From VRUE01 sp963720805 (GTDB lineage: Bacteria > Actinomycetota > Thermoleophilia > Solirubrobacterales > 70-9), in contig CAVRGT010000006.1 of the NCBI GenBank assembly GCA_963720805.1, forward strand, positions 62,001 through 126,000: DNA of 64,000 bases. Direction: 5' to 3'. The notes beneath the pieces are model-generated. The model was not told where the DNA came from. It ran no database searches and saw only the letters and a program-made list of their open reading frames with translations. This document shows positions 8,400 through 19,616 of this stretch, in pieces; position 1 is the first letter of the stretch; each line of letters opens with the position of its first letter. Both the position numbers and the translations under genes were made by a program.

Positions 8400-8787
8400 C
8401 GAGCGCCTCGTTGACGAGGCGGTCGGCCTCGGCGTTGTGCTCGCGGCGCACGTGGCGGATCGACCAGCCGTCGAACTCGCGCAGCGCCTTCTTCACCTCC
8501 GCGTGCAGTTCGCGCATCGTCGCGTCCTTGACCTTGTACTCGCCTTTGACCTGCTTGACGATCAGCTCCGAGTCGCCGACGAGGTCCAGCTCGTCGGCGC
8601 CGAGGGCGCCTGCCATCTCGATCCCCAGCAAGAGCGCCTTGTACTCGGCGACGTTGTTGGTCGCCCGCCCGATCCGCTCGCCGCGCTCCTCGAGCACGCC
8701 GCCGCCGGGCTCCTGAATGACCGCGGCAATTGCCGCCGGGCCGGGGTTGCCGCGGGCGCCGCCGTCGACGTTGACGACGACCTTCAC
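8392..8787 (-). CDS. Ribonuclease HI family protein
   Basis: 131 residues from a GTG at 8787 with GAGGA 6 bases upstream. The fold is RNase H type 1: VNVDGGARGNPGPAAIA holds the first catalytic Asp, NNVAEYKALLLGIEMA the Glu, LDLVGDSELIVKQVKG the second Asp, and REHNAEADRLVNEA the last Asp. Such proteins hydrolyse RNA in RNA/DNA hybrids in the cytoplasm. The same frame stays open upstream to 9036 (see next feature), so a longer protein is possible. Stop overlaps the VOC start by 8 bp, suggesting co-translation. Confidence 0.85.
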   Translation of the reverse strand: MKVVVNVDGGARGNPGPAAIAAVIQEPGGGVLEERGERIGRATNNVAEYKALLLGIEMAGALGADELDLVGDSELIVKQVKGEYKVKDATMRELHAEVKKALREFDGWSIRHVRREHNAEADRLVNEALDA

Positions 8788-9207
8788 CGGCGTCCTCAGC
8801 CAAAAGGCACGGCGGACCGGCCGGCGGCCGGCCTCGCCGAAGAGGAGCTGCCCACCCTTTCCCACCTTGGCGTTCCAGTGGCGAGCGGAGCGATCGAGCT
8901 GCTCGATGTCCTCGCCCTTGGCGATCTCGAAGACCCCGCGCCGCTCATCGTCGAGGTCGACCCCCCACTGGTACCAGCAGAGCTCCCAGGCAACCGTGAT
9001 CCGCGCCAGGCCGGCGGACCCCGCAGCGGCGCCCACGGAGACTGTCGGGCCGACCCAGGCTGCGGCTCAGCCCCGCGACGGTGCGGCCCGCGTCGACTCG
9101 CGTTGAAGAGGATCGACCGCCTGCTCCAACCGGCCACCCGGCGCTTCCACCTGCCGCCGCCTGATGTTGGCTCCCGGGGCGGCTGGATCGCGCTGGTAGA
9201 TGCTCAC
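8788..9207 (-). other. Coding-looking stretch upstream of RNase H, frame uncertain
   Basis: In frame with RNase H, bases 8788-9036 encode a peptide with a natural look (ITVAWELCWYQWGVDLDDE, FEIAKGEDIEQLDRSARHW). Just upstream another frame, from a GTG at 9207, encodes 46 residues starting VSIYQRDPAAPG and stopping at 9067. One small gene of about 120 residues broken by a frameshift would explain both; the surrounding 6 kb is full of single-base shifts. An N-terminal extension of RNase H is the alternative. No family recognised. Confidence 0.4.
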
Positions 9208-9245
9208 TCCCCAAAGCTAGTCCACCCGACGCGGGGCGACCCGAT

Positions 9246-11326
9246 TCAGCCGGTCGCTGCCACGACTTTCTCAGCCAGCTGGGCCGGCACCTCCTCATAG
9301 CGGTCGAAGTCAACCTCGAACTCGGCCCGGCCGCCGCTGATCGAGCGCAGGTCGGGCGCGTAGTCGAGCACCTCGGCCATCGGCACCTCGGCCCGCACCT
9401 CGGTGACCGTGCCCTTCGGCTCCATCCCCAGCGGGTGGCCGCGGCGCGAGTTGAGGTCGCCGATCACGTCGCCGACGACGTCCCCGGGGCAGGTGACGAC
9501 GAGCCGCACGATCGGCTCCAGCAGCACCGGGTCGGCCGCTTCCATCGCCTCCTTGAAGGCCATCGCCCCGGCGATCTTGAAGGCCATCTCGGAGGAGTCG
9601 ACGTCGTGGTGCTTGCCGTCGACCAGGCGCACCCGCACGTCCTTGACCGGGTAGCCGGCGACGGTCCCGTGCGCCATCGCCTCCTCGACCCCCTTCTCGA
9701 CCGCCGGGATGAAGCCGCCGGGGATCGCCGCGCCCTTGATCTTGTTGACGAACTCGAGGCCGGCGCCGCTCCTCGCTCGGCTCGATCTCGATCTCGCAGT
9801 CGGCGAACTGGCCGCGGCCGCCGGACTGCTTCTTGTAGCGGGCGTGGGCGCCGGCGGGCCGGCGAATCGACTCCTGGTAGGGCACGCGCGGCGGGTGCAG
9901 CTCGATCTCGACCCCGAAGCGGCGCTTCATCCGCGCCGACGATCACCTCGACGTGGACCTGGGTGAGGCCGGCGATGATCTGCTCGCCGGTCTGCGCGTC
10001 GCGGTGCACGTCGAGGGTCGGGTCTTCCTCGGTGAGGCGGCGCACCGCGGCGGCGGCCTTGTCCTCGTCGCCCTTCGACCTCGGCTCGTAGGCGAACGCC
10101 ATCACCGGGTTGGGCAGATCGAGCGGCGCGAAGCGCGATCCGCCTCCGGGCCGGCGCAGAGCACGTCGCCGGCGCGCGTCTCCTTCAGCTTGGCGACGGC
10201 GCCGATGTCCCCGGCGCCGAGCTCCGCGCACCGGCCTCAGCTCCTTGCCCAGCGGCTGGCCGAGCTGGCCGATCCGCTCCTTCTGCCCACGGGTGACGTT
10301 GAACGCGTGCGAGTCGGAGCGCGAGCGTGCCGCGGTAGACGCGGAAGAGGTTGACCCGGCCGGTGTAGGGGTCGGCAAGGGTCTTGAAGACGTAGGCGAC
10401 CAGCGGCCCGTCCTCGTCGGGCTCGATCTCGATCGCCTCGCCGCCGGGCCCGAGCGCCGACGCAGCGCGCCCGCGCATCGCCGGCGAGGGCAGGTCCTCG
10501 ACCAGCGCCTCGAGCAGCCGACCGGTGCCGAGGTTGCGCGGTGGCGACGCCACAGGTGACCGGGAAGATCCGCCCGGCGGTGACGCCCTGCTTGAGCGCC
10601 CGCACGATCTCGTCGTGGTCGATCTCCTCGCCGTCGAGGTAGCGCTCCATCAGCTCGTCGGAGTTCTCCGCCACCTCGTCCATCAGCTTCTCGCGGTACT
10701 CCTCGGCCCGCTCGCGCAGCTCCTCCGGGACTCGGCACCTCACGCGCCGCGCCCGGCCCGACTCCCTCGTAGAGGAAGGCCGTCTGGTCGATCAGGTCGA
10801 TCACGCCGCGCACCTCATGCTCGGCGCCGATCGGGATCTCGGTGGCGACCACGTGGGCGCCGAAGGCCGCCTTGAGCGAGTCGAGCGCGGCGAAGAAGTC
10901 GGCCCGCTCGCGGTCGAGCATGTTGACGAAGACCAGCCGCGCCAGACCCTCGGCGTCGGCGCGGCGCCAGAGGCGCTCGGTGTGCACCTCGACCCCGTCG
11001 ACCGCGTTGACGACGAGGACCGCGGCGTCGGCGACGCGCAGCGCGGCGATCGCGTCGGCGACGAAGCTCGGCTCGCCCGGGGTGTCGATCAGGTTGATCT
11101 CGCGGCCGCCGTGCTCGAAGCAGGCGAGCGCAGGCGTTGATCGAGAGCGCCGCGCTCCTGCTCGTCGGGCTCGTGGTCGGAGACCGTCGTGCCGTCGGCC
11201 ACCGCGCCGAGCCGCGTTGACCGCGCCGGCCTCGAACAGCATCGCCTCGTGCAGGCTGGTCTTGCCGCAGCCCCGGTGCCCTATCAGGGCGACGTTGCGA
11301 ATCCGATCTGCGGCCTTATGAGGCAC
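9246..11326 (-). pseudogene. Elongation factor G-like GTPase, many frameshifts
   Basis: Pieces in all three frames assemble in order into a full EF-G-like protein of about 690 residues. The GTPase domain has VALIGHRGCGKTSL (P-loop), INLIDTPGEPSF (G3) and FVNMLDRERADF in the place of NKxD. Domain II (PLVAYVFKTLADPYTGRVNLFRVYRGTL), domain III (PNPVMAFAYEP), domain IV (HVEVIVGADE, YKKQSGGRGQFADCEIEIEP) and domain V (GRAEFEVDFDRYEEVPAQLAEKV) are all readable. At least eight shifts are needed, near 11217, 11133, 10750, 10543, 10318, 10240, 10140 and 9935-9770. Most are one extra G on the coding strand. It is nearer to FusA2-type paralogues than to canonical EF-G because of the changed G4 motif. 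Start GTG at 11326 is tentative. Confidence 0.8.
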
Positions 11327-11357
11327 GCATCCGAAGGTACCCGCCGAGTGGCGGAAC

Positions 11358-12157
11358 TCAACCGGCGCTGAGATACGGGTCGAGGCGGCGGTCTGCAGGC
11401 CGGACTTCAGCCGCATCACGGCCTTGGTGTGCAGCTGGGAGACGCGCGACTCGGTGACGCCGAGCACCTCGCCGATCTCGCGCAGGGTGAGGTTCTCGTA
11501 GTAGTAGAGGGCGACGACCAGCTGCTCGCGCTCGGGCAGCGAGGAGATCGCCTCGGTCAGGCGGTCCTTGATCTCACTGCTGGCCAGCGACTCCTGCGGG
11601 TCCTCGGCGCGCGGGTCGGAGATCGTGTCGAGCAGCGAGACCTGGTCGCCGGAGGAGTCCGAGACGGTCCAGAGCTCGTCGAGCGCGTAGACGGAGGAGT
11701 TGGCGATCTCCAGCAGCGAGGTCTGCAGTTCGTCCTCGCTGATCTCGAGCCGGGCGGCGAGCTCGGCCTCGCTCGGCGCCCGCTGCAGCTCGTGCTCGAG
11801 CTTGGCCTGCGCGGCCTCGATTTCACGGGCGCGCGAGCGGACCGAGCGCGGCACCCAGTCGAGCGAGCGCAGCTCGTCGATGATCGCGCCGCGGATCCGG
11901 GTCATCGCGAAGGTCTCGAACTTGATCCCCCGCTCGGGCTCGAAGCGCTCGATCGCGCCGATCAGGCCCATCAGGCCGTAGGAGATCAGGTCGGCGTCAT
12001 CGACGTGCGAGGGCAGCCCGGCGCCGAGGCGGCCGGCGACGAACTTGACCATCGGCGAGTAGGCGACGACCAGGCGCTCGCGCGCGCTCGCGTCGCCTTC
12101 CTCCTTGTAGCGGCGCCAAAGATCGCGCAGCTCCACCTCTTTTACGCCGGTTTCCAT
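11358..12157 (-). CDS. FliA/WhiG-type RNA polymerase sigma factor
   Basis: About 266 residues. Region 2 is at about 10-100 (ERLVVAYSPMVKFVAGRL, DLISYGLMGLIGAIERFEPERGIKFETFA, IRGAIIDELRSLDWVPRSVR, the signature of the SigD/FliA/WhiG group). Region 3 is about 110-165. Region 4 (PEREQLVVALYYYENLTLREIGEVLGVTESRVSQ) ends in the HTH. The stop depends on one missing base near 11388: with it restored the protein ends LDPYLSAG at TGA 11358-11360; without it the frame runs on into the GTPase gene. Such sigma factors direct motility or sporulation genes, but no flagellar gene is in the window. It sits between xerD and the EF-G-like gene. Confidence 0.85.
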
Positions 12158-12200
12158 CGAATTCGCCCTGCATTCTAAGGTCGCTGACAAGTTATTGCGC

Positions 12201-13135
12201 TCATGCGCGCGGATGGGTGGCCGCATACGCGTCACGGAGGCGAGCAGCATCGACCCGAGTGTAAACCTGCGTGGTCGAGATCGACGCGTGGCCGAGCAGC
12301 TCCTGAATCGTGCGCAGGTCGGCGCCGCCCTCGAGCAGGTGCGTGGCGAAGCTGTGGCGCAGCGAGTGCGGCGAGACGCCCGCGGCCAGCGCCGCCTCGC
12401 GCACCCAGAGCCCGAGTCGGCCTGGTGACGTCGGAGTTGGAGAGGCGCCGGCCGCTCTTGGAGAGGAAGAGCGCCTGCTCGCGCGGGTCCGCGGTGAGGG
12501 CGTGGCGGCCGCGTTCGCTGTAGCGGCGCAGGGCCTGCTGGGCGGGCTCGCCGACCGGCAAGAGCCGTTCCTTCGATCCCTTGCCCAGCACCCGCAGCTG
12601 CTCGGTCTCGAAGTCGAGCGCGCCGACGTCGAGGGTGACGATCTCCTCGCAGCGCAAGCCGCAGGAGTAGGCGAGCTCGAGCATCGCCCGGTCGCGCAGC
12701 TCCAGCGGCGTGCGGGCCGGGATCCGCTCGAGCAGTTCCCGTACCTGTTCGACCGTGAGCACCCGCGGCAGCTTTTCCTCCCGCTTGGGGCTGGAGACGA
12801 GATCCGCCGGGTTCTGCCCAACCCGTTCGGTGCGGACGAGGAAGTCGAAGAGACCGCGCACGGCGGCCAGCTTGCGCGCGACCGTGGCCGGTGCCGCGCC
12901 GTCCGGCGAGAGCCCGGCGGCGTATCGGCGCACGTCGCGGTGGCGGATATCGCCGGGCGTGCGATCTGCCGGCCCACAGGACGAACTGCCCAAGGTCGAC
13001 TCCATAGGCCTTGCGTGTGCGCTCAGCCGCTCCTCGACCCCTCAGGTCTCGGTCATACGCGCTCAGCGCTTCCCCCAGTTCACGAAACTCAATTCGAGTT
13101 CGTTGCCCACGTCCTGCGAGAGGCGCGAGGGCCAA
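12201..13135 (-). pseudogene. xerD: XerD-type tyrosine recombinase, two frameshifts
   Basis: Tyrosine recombinase of about 310 residues. N-terminal SAM-like domain: LSAYDRDLRGRGAAERTRKAYGVDLGQFVLWAG, then IRHRDVRRYAAGLS. The catalytic domain has SCGLRCEEI (Arg I), LGKGSKERLLPVG (Lys), SPHSLRHSFATHLLEGG (HxLR) and LGHASISTTQVYT with the active Tyr. Two single extra bases, near 12950 and 12420, break the frame; removing them gives an uninterrupted protein. The TTG start at 13135 is tentative. Xer recombinases resolve chromosome dimers at dif. No dif-like site is evident here. XerC is the alternative name; the two cannot be told apart without comparison. Confidence 0.8.
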
Positions 13136-13220
13136 GCAGTTCAAGGACACAGGGAGCGTGGCGTGCTTCTGCACGCGAGCGACCGAGGACGCCGAAATGC
13201 GCCGGTCCTCGCGCCTCTCG

Positions 13221-14262
13221 CTAGCCGATGTAGATCGGCGTTCCGACTTCGACCTGGTCGTACAGCTCTTCGACGTCGGGGATCGACATTCGGACGCAAC
13301 CGTGCGAAGCGGCGGAGCCGAGCGATTCGGTCTCTTCGGTGCCGTGGATCCCGGCCCCTTCGAAGATCGCCATCCAACGCGCCTTGATCGGATCGGCGGG
13401 GCCCGGAGGGATCACCTGGCCGGCCAGGTCGCCCGCCCAGGCGGAGTCGGGAACGTGCCAGGAAGGGTTCACCTGCTTTTCCTCGATGTGGTAGAGCCCG
13501 TCGGGCGTTTCAAGCCCTTCCTGGCCCACCGCCACGGTGTACGTTTTCGCCAGCTTCAGGTTCTTCCAGAGTCGCAGGGTGAAGGTGGAGCGGTCGAGGG
13601 TGAGGTAGGACGGGTAGGCGGAGGCGACTTCCTTCCTCGTCACCTCCGGTTTGGTGGCGTGGGTGCGAGCCGCGATCGTGTGGTCGGCGTCGGCGTTGAG
13701 CACCGCCGCCTCGAGTTGGCGGGTGAGCAGGTTGTCGCGCAGCTTGCGCCCGTTCTTCGCCGCCACCACCTCGAGCGAGTCGGGGCCGGCTTCGACCGTG
13801 GCGTCCTGCGGCTTCGCGTTCGACCTGCGTCGGCAACCTTGCGCACGAAGCGGTTGATCGCCGGCTTCGAGTAGGTGACGTCGGCGCCGATCTGCTTGTC
13901 GACGCTCGCCGCCGGTGACGTAGCGCACCAGGCGCCCGGGGAGGCCGCCCGTCGCGGCTTTCGGCAACCGCTTCTTCAACCGCGGCATCGATGTCGGCGT
14001 GGACCTTGAGGCTCTTGCCCGGCAGCATCCAGCTCTCGCCGTCATAGCCGACGCGCAGCGAGTGCTTGAGCGGGCCGAGCAGCCGGCGACTGACCGCCCG
14101 CTTGGCTTCGGCTTCGTCCATGCCGCCGACGTCGACGCCGCCGACGCTGACGCCGTCGGCGATCTTGTCCTTCTGCGAGCTGTCGTAGGCGTAACCGACA
14201 GCGACTCCGAGGAGAAGCAGCGCCACGAGGGCGAGAACCGCGATTTGAGTCTTACGCCCCAT
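13221..14262 (-). pseudogene. L,D-transpeptidase (YkuD) with N-terminal membrane anchor, frameshifted
   Basis: From ATG 14262 the protein begins with a membrane segment (AVLALVALLLLGVAVGYAY), followed by repeats of the peptidoglycan-binding type (PG_binding_4), then the YkuD catalytic domain: IDRSTFTLRLWKNLKL-like strands, IHGTEETESLGSAASHGC with the catalytic Cys in SHGCVRMS, ending GTPIYIG. Three single-base shifts near 13965, 13915 (extra G each) and 13830 (one missing) are needed; corrected length is about 346 residues. The enzyme makes 3-3 cross-links in peptidoglycan on the outer face of the membrane. All three shifts fall in the middle domain. Confidence 0.8.
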
Positions 14263-14405
14263 TACCTTTCCCAACATCGGCATCTTCCCGACCTGACCTG
14301 ACCTACGCAAGAGTCTAGGCAGGCAGATCATTCGGCCCAAATACTCAGATCACCTGCAACGCCGCACTCGGCAGGGTGACGGGCGCTGCGGATATCTTTC
14401 TCCTC

Positions 14406-15119
14406 ATGCGCTCCAAGGACGAGGTCCGCAAGGAGGTCTGGAAGGCGATGGACCGCGCGGGCGTATCGCGTTTCCCCGGGGCCGAGGGCCGCATCCCGAA
14501 TTTCGCCGGGGCGAAACTGGCGGCGGAAAAGCTCGCCGGACAGCGCCTCTGGCGGCGGGCCCGGGTGATCAAGGCGAACCCCGACTCGCCGCAGACCTAC
14601 GCCCGCCGCATCGCCCTCGAGGAGGGCAAGGTCGTGATCATGGCGGTGCCGCGACTGCGCGACCCGCATCCCTTCCGCGTCCTCGACCCGAAAAAGCTCT
14701 CCAAACGGGCGGTCAAAGAGGCGGCGACGATCAAGGGCGCGCTCAAACACGGCCGCGTCGTCGCCCTCGACGAGCTGCCCGAGATCGACTTCGTCCTCTG
14801 CGGCTCGGTCGCGGTCAACCTCAGCGGTGCCCGGGTCGGCAAGGGGGGTGGCTACTCCGACCTCGAGTACGGGGTGCTGATCGACGCCGGCAAGATCGAC
14901 AGCCACACCACGGTGGCAACCACGGTGCACCCGACCCAGGTCCTGCGCCGCCACCTGATGATGACCGCGCACGACCTGCCGGTCGACGTGATCGCCACCC
15001 CGCGCGCCGTGATCGAGGTCGAGCGTCAGTACGAGCGCCCGCGCGGGATTCTCTGGGACCACCTGCAGCCGCCGCAGATCCGCGAAATACCCATGCTCGA
15101 ACGTATGGGCTATGCGTGA
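14406..15119 (+). CDS. 5-formyltetrahydrofolate cyclo-ligase family protein
   Basis: 237 residues from ATG 14406. The MTHFS-like fold is recognised by RSKDEVRKEVWKAM at the start, VIKANPDSPQ, the VVALDELPEIDFVLCGSVAVN strand, and the glycine-rich loop VGKGGGYSDLEYG that binds ATP phosphates. It is longer than the classic enzyme (about 190 residues) and resembles the MTHFSD-like/methenyl-THF synthetase branch common in Actinobacteria and Archaea, so the true substrate may differ. It overlaps the downstream hydrolase start by 8 bp and diverges from the L,D-transpeptidase. Confidence 0.75.
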   Translation: MRSKDEVRKEVWKAMDRAGVSRFPGAEGRIPNFAGAKLAAEKLAGQRLWRRARVIKANPDSPQTYARRIALEEGKVVIMAVPRLRDPHPFRVLDPKKLSKRAVKEAATIKGALKHGRVVALDELPEIDFVLCGSVAVNLSGARVGKGGGYSDLEYGVLIDAGKIDSHTTVATTVHPTQVLRRHLMMTAHDLPVDVIATPRAVIEVERQYERPRGILWDHLQPPQIREIPMLERMGYA

Positions 15120-15983
15120 CGACTACGGCAACCCCGATCCCGACTGGCTGAAGCTCGACTGGCGGCCGCACCTGCACCGGCTCGATCTGCCGGGGGCGAC
15201 GGTCAACTACGCCGAGATCGGCGAGGGCCCGCCAATCGTCTTTGTCCACGGTCTGACCAGCTCCTGGCAGGCCTGGCTGGAAAACCTCCCCCACTTCAGC
15301 CGCTCCCACCGCGCCATCGCCCTCGACCTGCCCGGCTTCGGCGCCAGCCCGATGCCCTCCTGGCCGATCGACATGCCCGCCTACGGGCGCATGCTGCACG
15401 ACTTCTGCGAGAAGCTGGACATCGGTCCCGATGCGACGCTGGTCGGCAACTCGATGGGCGGCCTGGTCGCCGCCGAGGCGGTGCTATCCGAGCCGAGCCG
15501 CTTCGGCCATCTGGTCCTGGTCTCGGCGGCCGGCTTCATCAACACCTGGCTCCCCCACGAGCGCGGCCGAGCGACCTCGCAGGCCTGGAGCACGTTCGGC
15601 CGCCCCTTCGGCGCCGCCGCCCGCTTCTTCGTCACCCACCCCCGCGCCCGCTGGGCGATGTTCCGCTTCGCGATCCGCTACCCCGGCCGCCTGAGTAAGG
15701 AGCTGCTCTGGGAGCAAATGGCTTCCGGCGTCCCCTGCCCCGGCTTCGCCGACGCCCTCGACGCCGTGATCGAATACGACGCCCGAGACCGCCTCGAAGA
15801 AATCAAAATCCCAACCATGATCGTCTGGGGCACCGACGACTGGGTCATCCCCTCGGCCGCCGCCCTCAGCTACAACCGCCGCATCCCCCACTCCCGCCTG
15901 GAGATCTTCGAGCACACCGGCCACGTACCCCAGCTCGAGCGCCCCGCCCGTTTCAACGCCGCCTTGGAGGAGTTCCTGACCGC

Positions 15984-15987
<4 letters not shown>
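15112..15987 (+). CDS. Alpha/beta-hydrolase
   Basis: 291 residues with the full alpha/beta-hydrolase pattern: oxyanion loop FVHGLTSSWQ, nucleophile elbow GNSMGG (Ser about 119), acid in WGTDDWVIP (Asp about 245), and His in EHTGHVPQLERP. The cap region (about 145-210) is rich in Phe, Arg and Ala. Similar proteins hydrolyse esters, epoxides or C-C bonds; no specific substrate can be assigned. It is translationally coupled to the cyclo-ligase-like gene and converges with ilvD, overlapping its stop by 4 bp. Confidence 0.85.
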
Positions 15988-17678
<1,691 letters not shown>

Positions 17679-17687
17679 CGCCAAAAT

Positions 17688-18491
17688 CTAGCGAGGCAGC
17701 CCAGAGGTCAGGTCGAAGACATCGGCCGGCCCCGGCCCCTCGCCGAGCTCGCGCAACCCCGAAGCCACCGCCGCGGAGGCAATCGCGCGCGCCTTGCGCG
17801 CCGCTTCCAGCGGCGAGTCGCCGAGCGCCAGGTGGGCGGCAAGCGCCGAGGAGTGGGTGCAGCCTGACCCGTGCGCGGCACCGTCGGCGTGCCGCTCGCC
17901 GGTGATCTCGGCCGATTCGCGGCCGTCGAAGAAGAGGTCGACTACGCGCTCGCTGTGGCCGCCGGTGACGACCACGGAGTGTGGTCCAAGGGCCCGCACC
18001 TCGCGCGCCAGATCCTCCTGGGAGTCCTGCTCGCTCCCCCCGCTAAGCGCCTGCGCCTCGGGAATATTGGGTGTGACCACCGTCGCCAACGGCAGCAGGC
18101 GCTCGACCAACGCCGAGCGTGCCTCCTCGTCGAGCAGCACGGCGCCGCTCTCGGCGACCATCACCGGATCGATCACGACCGGCGCCTCGCCGACGAAGCG
18201 CAGCGCCTCGACCACCGCATCGACCGTCTCGACAGTGCCGAGCATGCCGATCTTCACCGCCGCGACGCCGATGTCTTCGGCGACGGCGCCGACCTGGGCG
18301 ATGATCATCTCCGGCGAAACCGCTTCGATCGCCTCGACCCCGACCGTGTTCTGGGCCGTAATGGCCGTGATCGCGGTCATCCCGTGCACGCCGCAGCGCG
18401 CAAAGGCCTTCAGGTCGGCCTGGATCCCGGCACCGCCGCCCGAGTCCGACCCGGCAATCGAGAGCACGCCTGGAATTGAGGTCGAAGACAC
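17688..18491 (-). CDS. thiD: Hydroxymethylpyrimidine/phosphomethylpyrimidine kinase
   Basis: 267 residues, GTG start. Phosphorylates HMP and HMP-P in thiamine synthesis. Diagnostic motifs: LSIAGSDSGGGAGIQADLK at the N-terminus, MTAITAITAQNT, VAAVKIGMLG, VIDPVMVAESG, TPNIPEA and the anion hole DGAAHGSGCTHSSALAAHLA. Length is normal for ThiD. It lies between dprA (9 bp) and ilvD (9 bp) on the same strand. No thiE or TPP riboswitch is seen in the window. Confidence 0.95.
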   Translation of the reverse strand: MSSTSIPGVLSIAGSDSGGGAGIQADLKAFARCGVHGMTAITAITAQNTVGVEAIEAVSPEMIIAQVGAVAEDIGVAAVKIGMLGTVETVDAVVEALRFVGEAPVVIDPVMVAESGAVLLDEEARSALVERLLPLATVVTPNIPEAQALSGGSEQDSQEDLAREVRALGPHSVVVTGGHSERVVDLFFDGRESAEITGERHADGAAHGSGCTHSSALAAHLALGDSPLEAARKARAIASAAVASGLRELGEGPGPADVFDLTSGLPR

Positions 18492-18500
18492 GATCGCAGC

Positions 18501-19616
18501 CTAGATGGCGGGCGCCGAGAGCAGGGTTCGTGAGTAGACGCCAACCAACGAGCAGGAGACGTAGCCGAGCGCCTCAAGCGTGGCCAGCGCCGAAGCGGCC
18601 TGTGCGCCATCGAGGTCGAGCCCGGCGGCGATCGCGTCGCTGGTCTCGGCGCCGCGCTCCAGCTCGGCCAGCACTTCGCGCAGACGCGAGTCAAGATCGG
18701 CGCCGACCCGCTCGGCCTTGCGGACTCCCGGGCCGAGCATCGCGTCGAGGACATCCTGGCCGTCGCGAATCAGGCAGGCGCCGCCGGCGAGCAGATCGTT
18801 CGTGCCGGCGGAAGCACGCGAGTTGACCGGTCCGGGTACGGCGCCGAGGTCGCGCCCCAGGTCGGCGGCGAGGTCGGCTGTGATCAGCGAGCCTGAGCGC
18901 TGAGCGGCCTCGACGACGACGGTCATCCCGGCCAGGGCGGCCATGATCCGGTTGCGAGCCGGAAAGGTCCAGCGCCAGGCGCCGGTTCCGGGCGGCAGCT
19001 CCGAGAGGACGAGGCCGCGCTCGCAGATCCGCCGCCAGAGCGACCGGTGCGAGGCCGGATAGGCGATGTCGGCGCCGCAGCCGAGTACGGCGACGGTCGT
19101 GTCGGCCTCAAGTGCGCCGCGATGTGCGCAGGCGTCGATGCCGAAGGCAAGGCCGCTGGTCACCAGCAAGCCCGCGGCGGCGAGTTCCCGCCCCAGCTCG
19201 CGCGCCATCTCGCGGCCGTAGGTGCTGGCACGCCGAGCCCCGACAATCGTCACGGTTTCCTGCGGCTCGAGCCGCAACAGCAGGCCGGGATCCCCTCTCC
19301 CGATCAGCGCCCAAGGGGCATCGGCCGCGTCGGTGAGCCCGGTGGGAAACGACGGGTCGTGGCGGCAGCAGGCCCAGCACTGGGCGGCCGTCAGGTCGGC
19401 ACGGAGTCGCTGCTCCGGCACGGCATCGACCCCGGCGAGCACCTGGGCGGCGATCTTGGGGGCGGCCGCAGCGGCAAGATCCTCGTTGGAGAGCCGCAGG
19501 AGTTCCGGCGAACGCGAGCCGGGGGCGGCGCTGGAGATCTTTTCGATGTAGGGGGCCAGGTGCGCGAGCAGCCGTGCTCGGCGCAGGCATTCTGGACAGG
19601 CGCTCGGCTCGTTCAC
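18501..19616 (-). CDS. dprA: DNA-processing protein DprA
   Basis: 371 residues. DprA loads RecA on incoming single-stranded DNA in natural transformation. The Rossmann core has TVTIVGARRASTYGREMARELG, TSGLAFGIDACAHRGAL, VLGCGADIAYPASHR, FPARNRIMAALAG and QRSGSLITADLA. A C-terminal winged helix follows (TSDAIAAGLDLDGAQAASALATLEALGYV). The first 100 residues are less typical and hold cysteine pairs (CPEC, CWACC) that may bind metal. ATGA overlap with the comM stop couples the two competence-linked genes. Confidence 0.92.
   Translation of the reverse strand: MNEPSACPECLRRARLLAHLAPYIEKISSAAPGSRSPELLRLSNEDLAAAAAPKIAAQVLAGVDAVPEQRLRADLTAAQCWACCRHDPSFPTGLTDAADAPWALIGRGDPGLLLRLEPQETVTIVGARRASTYGREMARELGRELAAAGLLVTSGLAFGIDACAHRGALEADTTVAVLGCGADIAYPASHRSLWRRICERGLVLSELPPGTGAWRWTFPARNRIMAALAGMTVVVEAAQRSGSLITADLAADLGRDLGAVPGPVNSRASAGTNDLLAGGACLIRDGQDVLDAMLGPGVRKAERVGADLDSRLREVLAELERGAETSDAIAAGLDLDGAQAASALATLEALGYVSCSLVGVYSRTLLSAPAI

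Noticed and set aside
9464..13174. One very long minus-strand open frame spanning xerD, the sigma factor and the EF-G-like gene
   Set aside because: It joins pieces of three unrelated proteins through frameshifted stretches; a missing base removes the sigma stop. It is not a real fusion protein.
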